Below are positions 7,195 to 16,860 of a stretch of DNA of 64,000 nt, piece by piece; position 1 is the stretch's first letter; each line of letters starts with the position of its first letter. Location of the stretch: the NCBI GenBank assembly GCA_024235915.1, contig JACKLO010000011.1, forward strand, positions 248,001 through 312,000, written 5' to 3'. Both the position numbers and the translations under genes were made by a program. Below the pieces are notes generated by a model. It ran no database searches. It was not told the DNA's origin and worked only from the letters and a program-made list of their open reading frames with translations. The DNA comes from Burkholderiaceae bacterium (GTDB taxonomy: Bacteria; Pseudomonadota; Gammaproteobacteria; Burkholderiales; Burkholderiaceae_C).

Positions 7195-9474
7195 ATGTCC
7201 GAGCAGAACTCATCCTCATTCCACCTACTAGATGAGCGCATCCAGCGCTTCATCTGGGCCGAGGGCTGGGAGTCGCTCCGGGACGCCCAGGAAGCAGCCA
7301 TTCCGCTCATCGTCAAGGCAGACCGCGACGTCATCGTGGCCGCGGCCACCGCAGCCGGCAAGACCGAGGCCGCATTCCTGCCCGCGTTGACGCACCTCCT
7401 GCAGTCTGACTCACCTGGCCTCATCGTCTACATCAGCCCGCTCAAGGCGCTCATCAACGACCAGTTCGGGCGGCTGGACCGTCTCTGCGAGCAACTAGAG
7501 GTGCCAGTCTGGCCTTGGCACGGGGACATCTCGGCGTCGACCAAGACGCGATTTCTGGCGAAGCGGCAAGGCGTTCTTCTCATCACGCCGGAGTCACTGG
7601 AAGCGCTGCTGTGTAACCGCGGCACCTCCATCGGGCCGGCGTTTGAGCGGCTCACGTTCTTCGTGGTCGACGAGCTGCACGCATTCATCGGCGCCGAGCG
7701 GGGCAAGCAGCTTCAGTCGTTGATGCACCGCATCGAACGGGTCATCGGCCGGACCGTGCCGCGCATCGGCCTGTCTGCGACCCTGGGCGACATGAGCCTG
7801 GCGGCTGATTTCCTACGCCCTGGCAAGGGGTCGGCCGTCGCGATGGTGGAGTCGAAGTCCTCGGGCAACGAGTTGAAGATTCTGGTGAAGGGCTACGAAG
7901 AGCCTCTGGTCGTGAGGCCCGACCCCGTAGTGGCGCTTAGCGTCAACGTCGATGGCGACGACCCCGACCAGTTCAAGGACCTTGAGCCTGAGGAGTCGCC
8001 CGAGCCCGTGACACCGGCGCAGATTGCCGCGCACCTGTTCAAGGGCCTTCGCGGTTCCAACAATCTTGTCTTCCCGAACTCGCGCCGCGAAGTTGAGCGG
8101 TACACGAACCTGCTGAACAAACTCTGCGAGGCACAGCAGGTACCCAACGAGTTCTGGCCGCACCACGGCAGCTTGTCGAAGGAGATTCGTTCGGAGACCG
8201 AGGCTGCCCTCAAGCAGAAGGAGCAGCCGGCCTCGGCCATCTGCACCAACACGCTGGAGCTGGGCATCGACATCGGCGCCGTCAAGAGCGTGGCGCAGAT
8301 TGGGCCGCCGCCCTCGGTGGCCAGCTTGCGCCAGCGGCTGGGGCGCTCCGGCCGCCGCAAGGGTGAGCCGGCCATCCTCCGGGGCTACTGCGTCGAGGAC
8401 GCAATCGGCGGCAAGACTTCGCTGGACACCGAGCTGCGGCTCGGGACCGTGAGGATGGTGGCGATGATTTCGCTGCTACTGGAGGGCTGGTTCGAACCAC
8501 CGATGGCCAGGGGTGCGCACCTGTCGACCCTGGTCCAACAGATGCTCTCGTTCATCGCCCAGAACGGTGGCGCGACCATCGGACAGCTCTACTCATTGCT
8601 CTGCGCCCCGGCCACGCCGTTCGAAGGCGTTTCGAAAGGAGAGTTCGTCGAGCTTGTTCGGCATCTTGGGCAGAAAGAGCTATTGGCGCAGGATTCGACC
8701 GGCACGCTGCTGCACGGCCGCGTGGGCGAGAAGTTCGTCAACCACTACACCTTCTACGCCGCCTTCGCGGCCGACGAGGAGTTCCGCATCGTCAGCGGAG
8801 GGCGCACGCTCGGCACGCTGCCGGTGTCGCAAGCACTGACCGTAGGGCAACGCATCCTCTTCGCAGGCAAGACCTGGCGCGTCGAGGAAATCGACGAGGC
8901 ACAGAAAACCATCTTTGTGGCTCGCGCGGGAGGGGGCACGCCGCCGCTGTTCTCCGGTGGTGCCGGGCGCGTCCACACGCGAGTACGTCAGCGCATGCGC
9001 GAACTTCTCGAGTCGACAGAGGTTCCGCCATACCTTGATGCAGTCGCCAGACGATTCCTCGCTGAGGGGCGAGCTAACTACGCAGCTCGCGGATTGGACG
9101 ACGTGTTCGTCGTGGACCAGGGCAGTGAGACTCTGCTTCTGACCTGGCTCGGCGATGCCGCCAACGAAGCGCTGGCGTGTCTGCTGCTGCGACGTGGATT
9201 CAAGGCCAGCGCTGCCGGACCCGGAGTTGAAGTACTCAAGGGTCAGCACACGACCGAAGATGTGCTCGACGCCGTGTTCGACGCCGGGATTGACGACGAC
9301 CCGTCGCTTGATGCGCTGTTGGTCGATGTGAGCAACATGCAGCGGGAGAAGTGGGACTGGGCGCTCCCTGACCAGCTGCTACGCCATAGCTACGCGAGCC
9401 TCAACCTCAACGTAGACGAAGCCTTGTCGTGGATTCGCCGGCTGCCGGATTCCATCAGGCAGTCCCCAACCTAG
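7195..9474 (+). CDS. Lhr-like DEAD/DEAH-box superfamily 2 helicase
   Basis: 759 residues with the full set of SF2 helicase motifs in order: Walker A ATAAGKTEA (about residue 50), TPESLEALL, the DELH box VVDELHAFIG (about 158), motif III GLSATLG (about 193) and motif VI QRLGRSGRR (about 379). The C-terminal 300 residues show Lhr-type features (RVGEKFVNHYTFYAAF) but the protein is shorter than full Lhr. It acts on nucleic acid in the cytoplasm using ATP; the substrate is unknown. It stands alone behind the AbiEi-like gene. Many defence loci contain such helicases, so a defence role is likely but not shown. Confidence 0.85.
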   Translation: MSEQNSSSFHLLDERIQRFIWAEGWESLRDAQEAAIPLIVKADRDVIVAAATAAGKTEAAFLPALTHLLQSDSPGLIVYISPLKALINDQFGRLDRLCEQLEVPVWPWHGDISASTKTRFLAKRQGVLLITPESLEALLCNRGTSIGPAFERLTFFVVDELHAFIGAERGKQLQSLMHRIERVIGRTVPRIGLSATLGDMSLAADFLRPGKGSAVAMVESKSSGNELKILVKGYEEPLVVRPDPVVALSVNVDGDDPDQFKDLEPEESPEPVTPAQIAAHLFKGLRGSNNLVFPNSRREVERYTNLLNKLCEAQQVPNEFWPHHGSLSKEIRSETEAALKQKEQPASAICTNTLELGIDIGAVKSVAQIGPPPSVASLRQRLGRSGRRKGEPAILRGYCVEDAIGGKTSLDTELRLGTVRMVAMISLLLEGWFEPPMARGAHLSTLVQQMLSFIAQNGGATIGQLYSLLCAPATPFEGVSKGEFVELVRHLGQKELLAQDSTGTLLHGRVGEKFVNHYTFYAAFAADEEFRIVSGGRTLGTLPVSQALTVGQRILFAGKTWRVEEIDEAQKTIFVARAGGGTPPLFSGGAGRVHTRVRQRMRELLESTEVPPYLDAVARRFLAEGRANYAARGLDDVFVVDQGSETLLLTWLGDAANEALACLLLRRGFKASAAGPGVEVLKGQHTTEDVLDAVFDAGIDDDPSLDALLVDVSNMQREKWDWALPDQLLRHSYASLNLNVDEALSWIRRLPDSIRQSPT

Positions 9475-9604
9475 ACGGCGGGATGTTTGCTCCGTGTGGA
9501 GCTGGGGCGAACGCATATGGTTCAGCGTGTCGGTTGGCCGCAGGCAACTTGTAGCGTACCGACTTGCTCGCACAGCACGCCGAGTGCGCGGAGAGTTCCA
9601 GTCC

Positions 9605-10000
9605 TCAGCCTTCGCGCCAAGCTCGTGCCAGCTGCAGCACTTCGAAGAGGCGGCCTGCTGAAATCGCTTCACTGACCGTTTGGCCACCAAGCGCGCCGTG
9701 ACGTCTCATCAAGAAGATGAGCTTGCCTGAACTGTCGGACCACGAAAGGGCCTGGCACAGCGCCACCACGTCATTCTGAGAAAGTTCCAGCAGGGCCGCA
9801 GGGTAGTGCTCTGCGCCATCGACTGCGACACTGAACAGGGCACCCTTGGCAGTGAGCTGAACAAGGTCGCGTTCGCGCACACTACGACGCTTCGCGAACA
9901 CCGCTGCTGGCAACACGACCTCGTCGCGCACCCATCCACGTTGCGCATCAGCGCCTCGCGTCCGCGCTGCTTCGAAGCCTAGTTCAGCGGTCTTGGTCAT
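9605..10000 (-). CDS. Small protein with MbcA/ParS-like C-terminus
   Basis: 131 residues from ATG 10000; a longer start at 10027 is possible. The C-terminal part (FLMRRHGALGGQTVSEAISA, then LFEVLQLARAW) resembles the toxin-binding domain of Xre/MbcA/ParS antitoxins. The N-terminal part (SVRERDLVQLTAKGAL) does not clearly form the usual HTH. No RES-type toxin is next to it. The gene lies downstream of jetABCD and the HAD gene on the same strand, so it may be read on the same transcript. The call is tentative. Confidence 0.5.
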   Translation of the reverse strand: MTKTAELGFEAARTRGADAQRGWVRDEVVLPAAVFAKRRSVRERDLVQLTAKGALFSVAVDGAEHYPAALLELSQNDVVALCQALSWSDSSGKLIFLMRRHGALGGQTVSEAISAGRLFEVLQLARAWREG

Positions 10001-10111
10001 GTGCTGTGCGGGACATTGGCCACTCATCCGGATAGTGCCACATCCTGTCCACGAGCCTCACGAGATGGGCCCAAGTCATCCGCAGGGTGAAGGTCAGCGG
10101 CCTGCCGGAAT

Positions 10112-10627
10112 CTACGTCGACGAGGTTGGCTCGCGGAGTGACTCGAGCATGGCACTGAGGTCACGCTGCGCCCGCGGTTCACTCAAGCCCACCGATGATT
10201 CGCACCGAACGAGGTTCTGCAGTTGCCCGGGGAGGAACTCATCGACCGCGTCGTCGACAGCGAACCACTTCCGCGGCTTGCGACGCGAAACATCCCAGGC
10301 GATTTGAGCGCCTCGGCCTCCCTCCGCCCAAAGGCGGCGAAGCTCTCGGGTCGGCCCGTGTTCACGACGGTGAAAGGTTGCGCCGACAACCCGGGCTTGC
10401 AGGGCCGTTGGTAGATAGCTCTTGGCTCGGTCGAACCCAAGCGCATGCACCCAGCTCGTCGACAAGACCAGTTTGACTTCTGGGTGCGGCTTCAGAGCAC
10501 GTTCAAGGTCCGTCGCCCACTCCATAAGCACATGGCCCGGCTCATCCATCACGGCTGTTCGCCTTGGGCCTCGCCGGACTTTGCCGTGATGCAAGCACCC
10601 ATCGTAGTCAAGGTAGCAGACAACCAT
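10112..10627 (-). CDS. HAD-domain protein of the RNA-repair ('Swiss Army Knife') type
   Basis: 171 residues starting with the HAD phosphatase motif at once: VVCYLDYDGCLHHG, giving D7-x-D9. Then come motif II LVLSTSWVHALG, RRKPRKWFAVDD as motifs III/IV, and VDEFLP. This compact HAD type occurs alone and in RNA-repair fusion proteins, where it removes 2'/3' phosphates from nucleic-acid ends. The gene lies about 100 bp after jetD on the same strand and could be an accessory to Wadjet. It is related to the degenerate HAD-like protein at 4800. Confidence 0.75.
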   Translation of the reverse strand: MVVCYLDYDGCLHHGKVRRGPRRTAVMDEPGHVLMEWATDLERALKPHPEVKLVLSTSWVHALGFDRAKSYLPTALQARVVGATFHRREHGPTRELRRLWAEGGRGAQIAWDVSRRKPRKWFAVDDAVDEFLPGQLQNLVRCESSVGLSEPRAQRDLSAMLESLREPTSST

Positions 10628-10724
10628 GGCTAGGCTCTGCGCTCCCTGTCGCGCTTGTTGGAAGTCTTCATCGTCGGTCTCTCAGGCGAGTTGATGGGCC
10701 TTGGCCTTTGAATGTCAGGGCAGG

Positions 10725-11723
10725 CTACCGAATGAGCTGCAATTGCTCGAGCCCAAGCGCCTCTTGCGGAATCCAGCGACCCGTCTGCCACAGCGCTGCG
10801 ATGGATGAGCCGAGCTCGGCGCCCACCCATGCCCCCGCGACGTCGATGGCAGCACCTTGACACTCTGGTCGCTCGCGCGCGCGACCGTTGGCCAGGAGCC
10901 ATTCGTACCACTCCAGTGCCGGAGCGACCTTGGGCTCGTGCGCAGCTGCTGCACGGTTGAAGTCCATCGGAATGCCGATGCCCTTGGGGTCCAAGTCCCC
11001 GAGGTACAGTGCACCAACGCCGTTGACTTCGCGCAGAACCTGGCCAAGTGCTGCACCCGTGCTACGGAACGCTTCACCGGCGCCGTAGACCACGGCTGAG
11101 TACCGCTGGGCCTGCTGATTCCACTCGCCAAAGCTCCAGTAGCTGTTGTGGTTCTCCACGACCAAGACCGGCTTCCCAGGGGCCGTCGCGATGCGGTACG
11201 GCAGCGGCAACGGCACCACGAACGCACCCAGCGTGTCGAGCGAAAGACGTCCGGAGAACAACGAGTTGCCGGACCGCATCGCGTCAAGCCGCTTCTCGTC
11301 GCCGAAGATTTCGAGCGAGCGCTCCTTGATGGGGACAAGCGGGAACGTGCCGCGGCGGTGAAGCAGAAACTCGTTGATGGCCTTGGCCGCGACCAGCTGC
11401 GGCGGTTTGAGCTCAGGCCAAAACCCAAGCTCGGGCACCCAGGGGACCTTCGAGAAGTCTTCCCGCTGAACCTCTTCGCGTTCGCGGACAAGCGCAATCC
11501 ACAGAGGCAGAGCCGGCTGTCCGACCTTCTCCCAGCTGCCGCGGGCGGGCAGGGCGAGGACACCTGCCGCAGCAAGCTCCTCCAGAACTTGAAGAAGAAT
11601 CGCGCTGCGTTCCGGGTGGTTTCTAGTCTCAGGATGCAGCTCGAAGTACAGCTGCTTTACCTGTGCGAGCTCAACCCGCTTGCGAGGCGACATCGCGAGG
11701 CGTGCAGCGAACTCTGCGGACAT
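10725..11723 (-). CDS. jetD: JetD: Wadjet TOPRIM nuclease
   Basis: 332 residues; the ATG overlaps the jetC stop (TGATG). The TOPRIM fold is visible near the middle and end: the Glu in VLVVENHNSYW and the D-x-D in ALYLGDLDPKGIGI. The N-terminal half is the DUF3322-type arm. In Wadjet, JetD is the endonuclease that cuts small closed-circular DNA after loop extrusion by JetABC, protecting the cell from plasmids. The catalytic acidic residues are intact, and the gene is last in a complete jetABCD order. Confidence 0.93.
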   Translation of the reverse strand: MSAEFAARLAMSPRKRVELAQVKQLYFELHPETRNHPERSAILLQVLEELAAAGVLALPARGSWEKVGQPALPLWIALVREREEVQREDFSKVPWVPELGFWPELKPPQLVAAKAINEFLLHRRGTFPLVPIKERSLEIFGDEKRLDAMRSGNSLFSGRLSLDTLGAFVVPLPLPYRIATAPGKPVLVVENHNSYWSFGEWNQQAQRYSAVVYGAGEAFRSTGAALGQVLREVNGVGALYLGDLDPKGIGIPMDFNRAAAAHEPKVAPALEWYEWLLANGRARERPECQGAAIDVAGAWVGAELGSSIAALWQTGRWIPQEALGLEQLQLIR

Positions 11724-14700
11724 CACACCACCTCGGCGCCGTGAGTCGCCTCGTCATTGAGGCGATACCGGACTGTTTCCAGGTGCCATCGACCGGTCTT
11801 GCTGTTCTGCCCTGCACGACGCAGCCGCACGAACGATGAGAACTCGGCCAGCGCGTTGTAGTCCTGAATCGCCGTTGCGAAGACCAGTTGCACGCCCATC
11901 GCCTGGGCCAGCAGGCGCTGCGCCTTCCACATCGTCGGCGACGTTGCCTTTGCAAACGGGTTGTCGAGGATGAGCGGTCCACCGGCGACTTTCTGGAGCT
12001 TGGCCTGGGTCTCAGCTCGAAGCTGAGTGATGACGACGTAGAGGAACAGCGCCATGACCACGCCTTCGCCGCCGGAGTTCGAAATCTTCTCCACTGGTAC
12101 GTACTGCTGGCTCTCGTCGATGACCATGCGCAGCACTTGCAGACCGAGAGGACGCCCGCCATGGATGCGGAGCACAGACTCTGCAACCAAGTCAGAGCCT
12201 TTGGCGGGAATGACGTTGGCCTGGATGAGGCTGTCGAGGTAGTGCGTCAGCGCTTGACGCCTCGCCTCCAAGTTGATGGCGCCGAAATTCGCGCGCATCT
12301 TCAGCACAGCCTTGCCGGCCACGTATGGCGCCGTGACCGGTACCCGCTTGTCCATTGCCGCACCAAGCAGACTCAACGCCACTCGAGACAGGTTGGCCAT
12401 CTCGGTGACGCAGGCCTCGAAGTCGGTCTGCATCTTGTCCAAGTTGTCCTTGGTCGTGCTGATGCGGTCGTCGAGACCTTCCAGAAGACGGCCAGCGTCG
12501 CTGCACGCGGCCTTGAATTCGTTGACCAGCATCGCCGCGGCCAGTTCAGGCTCGACCTTCTGCAGTTCTTGCTCCGCAGCTGACTTCTTGACCGCATCAA
12601 ACGCCTCTCGGGCCTTGCCTTGCGCCTTGTCGCAGGCCTTGGCTTTCTCGCCGTGCTCGCGCACGAGGCGAGTAACCTGCTCGCTCGCGTTCTCCTCCAG
12701 CACCAGCTCCGCAAGCTCCTCCAGGACCATCGGAGGCCGACCGGCCAGGCTGGCGAGCTCGAGGTTGAGCAACTCCAGGTTGGGTGCCCCCTCCAACTTC
12801 ATTGAGCTCTTGCCAAGCTCAGCCAGTTGGTTGTCCTGCGCCGCCAGCTCACCCAGGCGCCTAGCGCTGTCGCGAGCTCGGTCTGCTTCTCGGACGGCCT
12901 TCTCCTGACGCTCTGCTGCCGCTGCACTCAAGACCAACGCCTCATCTCGCTTCCCCTCAAGGGCCGCGTCGTCCAATGCCTCCAAGTCTGGTGTCGCTGG
13001 AGGCGCATCCTTGTTCTTGCGGTGCCAATCGTTCGATGCGTTCTGTGCCGCCCCGCTTGCCGATGCCGCGTCAATATGTTCCCGCAAGGCAACAGCGCTC
13101 TCTGCCTCAAGACTCGGCAGCATGGCGCTGTGGTCCATCCCGTCATACGGCGCGACGTGGGCGCGCGTGACACCGGGATAGTCGCGGGTGTACTCCTCCT
13201 TCTTCTCGTCGCGTCGCTTCCGAACTTCGCCCATCTGGACGTCCAGGACACCAAGCTGGTCACGCGCATTCGTCTTGTAGAGCGTGAGAGCGTCGGCGTA
13301 CGTTCCACGCAGCTCTTCAAGGGACTGCGGGTTCGACCTCAACAGTTCATCGGCTCGCAGCGCCTTGTCGTAGAACTCCAGTCGGCTGCGCTCCGTAGCC
13401 AGGTTGTTGGCATCGCTCTCAGCTCGTACAGAGAGCCTGTTCTGCTCGAACGTTACCGCCTCGACCCTGGCGATTTCCGCCTCGGTAGCCTCCCGATGGA
13501 CATCGATGTCCTCAACCATGGCCGTGAGCTCTTCCATCCGCTCCAGGCGATGCTCGCGGTTTGCTTCGTATTGGGTGACGAAGTGTTGGAGCGCCTGGAC
13601 ATGGCCGCGGGCCTCGCGCGCGAGTCGGTCGCGCTGGCTAGCCGCTTCGCGACTCTCTCGTGCTGCTGTTGCCTCTGCGGCCGACTTGCTGTGGGCGTCG
13701 TCCTTCAGTTCCTGGGCATGTTGTCGCTCAGCTTGTAGCTGGCCGCGACGGACGCCCGCTTGCACCAACCGTCCATCGCCGAATCGCTGGATGTACGCTC
13801 GCAGGGCTTCCAGCGCGGCCAACGCGCCGGTCTGCCGCAGATAGTAGTCCCCGCGTCTGCGCTCTTCGTGCCGAATGCTCTCGGACAGCGTGCCAGCAAG
13901 TGCCTCTGCCGCCGCTCGGTTGTATGCCGCGTCGCTATCAGCCGGGGCGACGAGCCGCGAGCCGGCGTCCGCGCTGGGTTCAAGGGCCAGAGGCGAGATG
14001 ACCACTGGCCGCGAGAGCTTCTGGCCCTTCCACTGCACGGCTCGCGCCTTGTCCATCTCGCTATGCGCCAGCGAAACGCCGAGGAAGCGGGCAGGGTCGC
14101 TAAGTACCAAGGCGCGCGAACGCTCGGCGTCGGGGAGCGCGTCGGCTAGGTACTCGTTGTACGGCCGTGCCGAGCGGACCCCGGCCTCGCGCAGCCTGGC
14201 GACAACGCGGGCCACGTCGGGGCTGTTCCCAGCGACGCCGGTTTCCTCGATTGCTCGCATCGTCGCCTTGAGCTCGGCGAGCCGCACATCGGCGAGCGAC
14301 ACTTCCAACGCAGAAGCGGTGACCACGCGTTCGAGGACGCCGGGTAGGGCAGGGGAATCGGGGGCCGCGGTGTCGGACTCAACCGCCTGCAGGATGGCGG
14401 GCAGCTGAGAGAGCCGTTCACGCTCGGCATTGCCTTCCCCGATGAAGTTCGCCACGGCGCGAATCTCGGCATCCAGGCGACCAAGCTCGTTGCCAAGACG
14501 GACCTCCTCCCTGCGCCAGTGTTGCTCCTGAAGCTCGTGCTGGCCGGCCTCAAGCTTGTGGGCCTCTTCCTCTCGCCGCATCGGCTGCTCAACACCTGCC
14601 CAGCGAGTCAGCGCATCTTCAGCCGCCTCTTCTGCGGTGCTCAGACGCCCCGACGCAACCATGCGGTCGCGCTCGACGGCCCAGGTGTTCTCCTGCTGCA

Positions 14701-16120
14701 CAAGCTTGGCCCGTTCATCGCCAAGAGTTCGGCGGCGCTTGTCACCTTCCCCGATGGCCGCGCGATGCGCCTTTACCTGCGCCACCCGTTCGTCGGACTC
14801 CTTTTCAATCTTGCGCTGCTTTTCCCGGAGGGCCTGCTCGTGCTGGTGCAGGGCGGTGCGAAGCAGGGCCCCCTGCATGTCGAGGTGGTCCTTGAACGGT
14901 TTCAGCCCTTCCTGCGCAAGCTCGGCCTGCGCCTCCAGTTCCTTCAGACGCCGCTCCTCCGCGCCCACCTCGGTCAACAACCGCGCTGCTTTCACGTAGG
15001 TGATGCTGTTCTGCGCCGCCTCCAGCGCAAGAGCGGCTCGCTCAGTCCGGGCAGCCGCAGCACGCACGGCTCGCACGTGCAGGAGCGAAGTCATGCCAGC
15101 GGCCTGGCGCGAATAGCTGAGTGCGTCGGCCGCTGCTGCAGTAGCCACCGCTCGCTGGGCACCTTCGTACTCCTGTTCCTGCTTCTGCTTCTCGTGCCGA
15201 GTACAGGCGCGCTCCTGCAGTCCGAGAACAAGCCTGGCGCCGGCGAACGTGACTCCGGCCTGGTCGCCAAGCGCCAGCCTGTAGTTGTGGGCCACTTGTT
15301 CGAAGGCGTGGAGCACGCCCCGGAACTTTGTCAATTCGTTGAACTTCGCCTGGTAGAACGGCTTTCGACGCAGCTTGTCGCAGGCGATGGCAACAGCATC
15401 CCGCACAGCACTGGCGCGCGGTGCATCGAGCGTCAGGTGAAAGAACTTCTGGAGAAATGCGGCCTCGCTCGTGAAGTTGAGGAAGCCCGTGTCGAACCCA
15501 CCCTCTTGCACAGAGAAGTTGACCTGCATCTGCAGCATGTCGAGGTCGATGAGCCGCTCCTCGCGTAGGTGACGCTGCCAATCGGCCTGCTTGCGCGTGA
15601 CGTAGACGTCCGGGTGGCGCTTCTGCTCGTCGTGAATCCAACGTGAGAACTCAGCCAGCGAAGCTGCGGGCGCGGTGCCAAGCTTCGGCGCTGGTACCGA
15701 CTCGAGGCTCAACGCACCAGATGCTTCGAAACTGAAGAAGATTCGGTCACTCTCCGGTGCGTCGTTGCCTGCCTTGATGGACACGACCTGCCCGATGACG
15801 AGGCGATATGGCTGTCCGCCGCCGGTGCGCGAAGGCATCTCCCACTCGACGAGGATGAAGCCAGGCAGACCATCCTGCGCGAAGTACTGTGAGAAGTGGT
15901 TGTTCCGGCTCTGCAGGTGCTTCAGGAAGCGGTCTTGGCTCGTGTCGAAGCAGGAGAAGATGAGACTGAGCAGCGATGTCTTGCCGCCGCCGTTCTCAAG
16001 GTTGATGATGGTATCGGTGGGCTGATGCGTTTCGGGGTCCGTAAGGTCCAGCAAGAGCCCGTCGTACCAGGCCATCGAGTACCCGCAGTTGCCCAGGTAG
16101 ATGCGCGAAATCCGCTGCAT
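11723..16120 (-). CDS. jetC: JetC: SMC/MukB-like ATPase of Wadjet
   Basis: 1465 residues. Walker A ENGGGKTSL lies at 42-50 and the ABC signature SGGEG near 1350. The Walker B segment LILDNPFAKA lies near 1385. Between them are two very long, charged coiled-coil stretches around a hinge, the classic SMC layout. JetC forms the motor that extrudes DNA loops on circular plasmids. It begins 2 bp after jetB and is coupled to jetD. Long open frames on the opposite strand are shadows of its codon bias. Confidence 0.95.
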   Translation of the reverse strand: MQRISRIYLGNCGYSMAWYDGLLLDLTDPETHQPTDTIINLENGGGKTSLLSLIFSCFDTSQDRFLKHLQSRNNHFSQYFAQDGLPGFILVEWEMPSRTGGGQPYRLVIGQVVSIKAGNDAPESDRIFFSFEASGALSLESVPAPKLGTAPAASLAEFSRWIHDEQKRHPDVYVTRKQADWQRHLREERLIDLDMLQMQVNFSVQEGGFDTGFLNFTSEAAFLQKFFHLTLDAPRASAVRDAVAIACDKLRRKPFYQAKFNELTKFRGVLHAFEQVAHNYRLALGDQAGVTFAGARLVLGLQERACTRHEKQKQEQEYEGAQRAVATAAAADALSYSRQAAGMTSLLHVRAVRAAAARTERAALALEAAQNSITYVKAARLLTEVGAEERRLKELEAQAELAQEGLKPFKDHLDMQGALLRTALHQHEQALREKQRKIEKESDERVAQVKAHRAAIGEGDKRRRTLGDERAKLVQQENTWAVERDRMVASGRLSTAEEAAEDALTRWAGVEQPMRREEEAHKLEAGQHELQEQHWRREEVRLGNELGRLDAEIRAVANFIGEGNAERERLSQLPAILQAVESDTAAPDSPALPGVLERVVTASALEVSLADVRLAELKATMRAIEETGVAGNSPDVARVVARLREAGVRSARPYNEYLADALPDAERSRALVLSDPARFLGVSLAHSEMDKARAVQWKGQKLSRPVVISPLALEPSADAGSRLVAPADSDAAYNRAAAEALAGTLSESIRHEERRRGDYYLRQTGALAALEALRAYIQRFGDGRLVQAGVRRGQLQAERQHAQELKDDAHSKSAAEATAARESREAASQRDRLAREARGHVQALQHFVTQYEANREHRLERMEELTAMVEDIDVHREATEAEIARVEAVTFEQNRLSVRAESDANNLATERSRLEFYDKALRADELLRSNPQSLEELRGTYADALTLYKTNARDQLGVLDVQMGEVRKRRDEKKEEYTRDYPGVTRAHVAPYDGMDHSAMLPSLEAESAVALREHIDAASASGAAQNASNDWHRKNKDAPPATPDLEALDDAALEGKRDEALVLSAAAAERQEKAVREADRARDSARRLGELAAQDNQLAELGKSSMKLEGAPNLELLNLELASLAGRPPMVLEELAELVLEENASEQVTRLVREHGEKAKACDKAQGKAREAFDAVKKSAAEQELQKVEPELAAAMLVNEFKAACSDAGRLLEGLDDRISTTKDNLDKMQTDFEACVTEMANLSRVALSLLGAAMDKRVPVTAPYVAGKAVLKMRANFGAINLEARRQALTHYLDSLIQANVIPAKGSDLVAESVLRIHGGRPLGLQVLRMVIDESQQYVPVEKISNSGGEGVVMALFLYVVITQLRAETQAKLQKVAGGPLILDNPFAKATSPTMWKAQRLLAQAMGVQLVFATAIQDYNALAEFSSFVRLRRAGQNSKTGRWHLETVRYRLNDEATHGAEVV

Positions 16121-16122
16121 GG

Positions 16123-16860
16123 TCAGGCCTCCGCCGGCGCGGGTGCGCGAGCTGCTTCCTGGGCGATGTCGAACAGCCTGCGAAGTGCGAGCTCCCGAAG
16201 TTGGACCCGCAGGCGGTGCGTCGGCGTGTATGTCACTGATGCATCGTCGTCAGCATCCCGGTCCTGCCGCACCAAGCCATTGGCCTGCATATGTCCGAGC
16301 GCCAGCTTCACGATGCCCACCAGCGAGTTGGGTGAGGCACGCTGGCCGGCGGGCAATACCAAAGGCATCGCGGACACGGCTTCCCAGCCGGGGGCGAGCT
16401 CGGCGGGTATGTCAGCTGGCAGGCTGGACGACTCCTTCAGCCGCCTGGCGAGGGCATAGAGCGTGTCGCGACAGTTCGACACCGACGACGGTGGCGGAAT
16501 GTAGTTGTCGTCATCCAAGCCGTCGGTCGTGGGAAAGAAGACGGCGGCGATGGCGACGTGCGCGAGCAGAAGGCTCGCCTTTTGCGCCGCATCCAGGCCC
16601 GCGCGGATGTCCGTCATGCGCAGAGCGAATCGGCTCTCCCGGGAGGACGGCACGACGATGAGGCCTCGCTCACTGACGTCGAGCACGATGAGCTCCATGC
16701 CCGTAGCAACATCCTGAACCTGGGCCGAGAATGCCGGATTGGCGCGGTACTGCCCGAGCAACTCCCGATACTCTGAGTCGTTGACTGGCGACAGTGTCGT
16801 GTGAAGCGCCTTGTAGACCAGGCGTGCGGCGTGTCTCACGCCAAACTGGATATCAGTCAC
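16123..16860 (-). CDS. jetB: JetB: MukE-like subunit of Wadjet
   Basis: 245 residues, helical and winged-helix-like, with no catalytic motif, as expected for the KITE/MukE-type subunit. It overlaps the jetA stop by 4 bp (ATGA) and is followed 2 bp later by jetC. Identity rests mainly on size and position inside an otherwise unmistakable jetABCD operon. Confidence 0.87.
   Translation of the reverse strand: MTDIQFGVRHAARLVYKALHTTLSPVNDSEYRELLGQYRANPAFSAQVQDVATGMELIVLDVSERGLIVVPSSRESRFALRMTDIRAGLDAAQKASLLLAHVAIAAVFFPTTDGLDDDNYIPPPSSVSNCRDTLYALARRLKESSSLPADIPAELAPGWEAVSAMPLVLPAGQRASPNSLVGIVKLALGHMQANGLVRQDRDADDDASVTYTPTHRLRVQLRELALRRLFDIAQEAARAPAPAEA

Noticed and set aside
12827..15568. Several 150-350-codon plus-strand frames inside jetC
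   Set aside because: They overlap the SMC coiled coils of jetC and show repetitive, biased composition expected of shadows.
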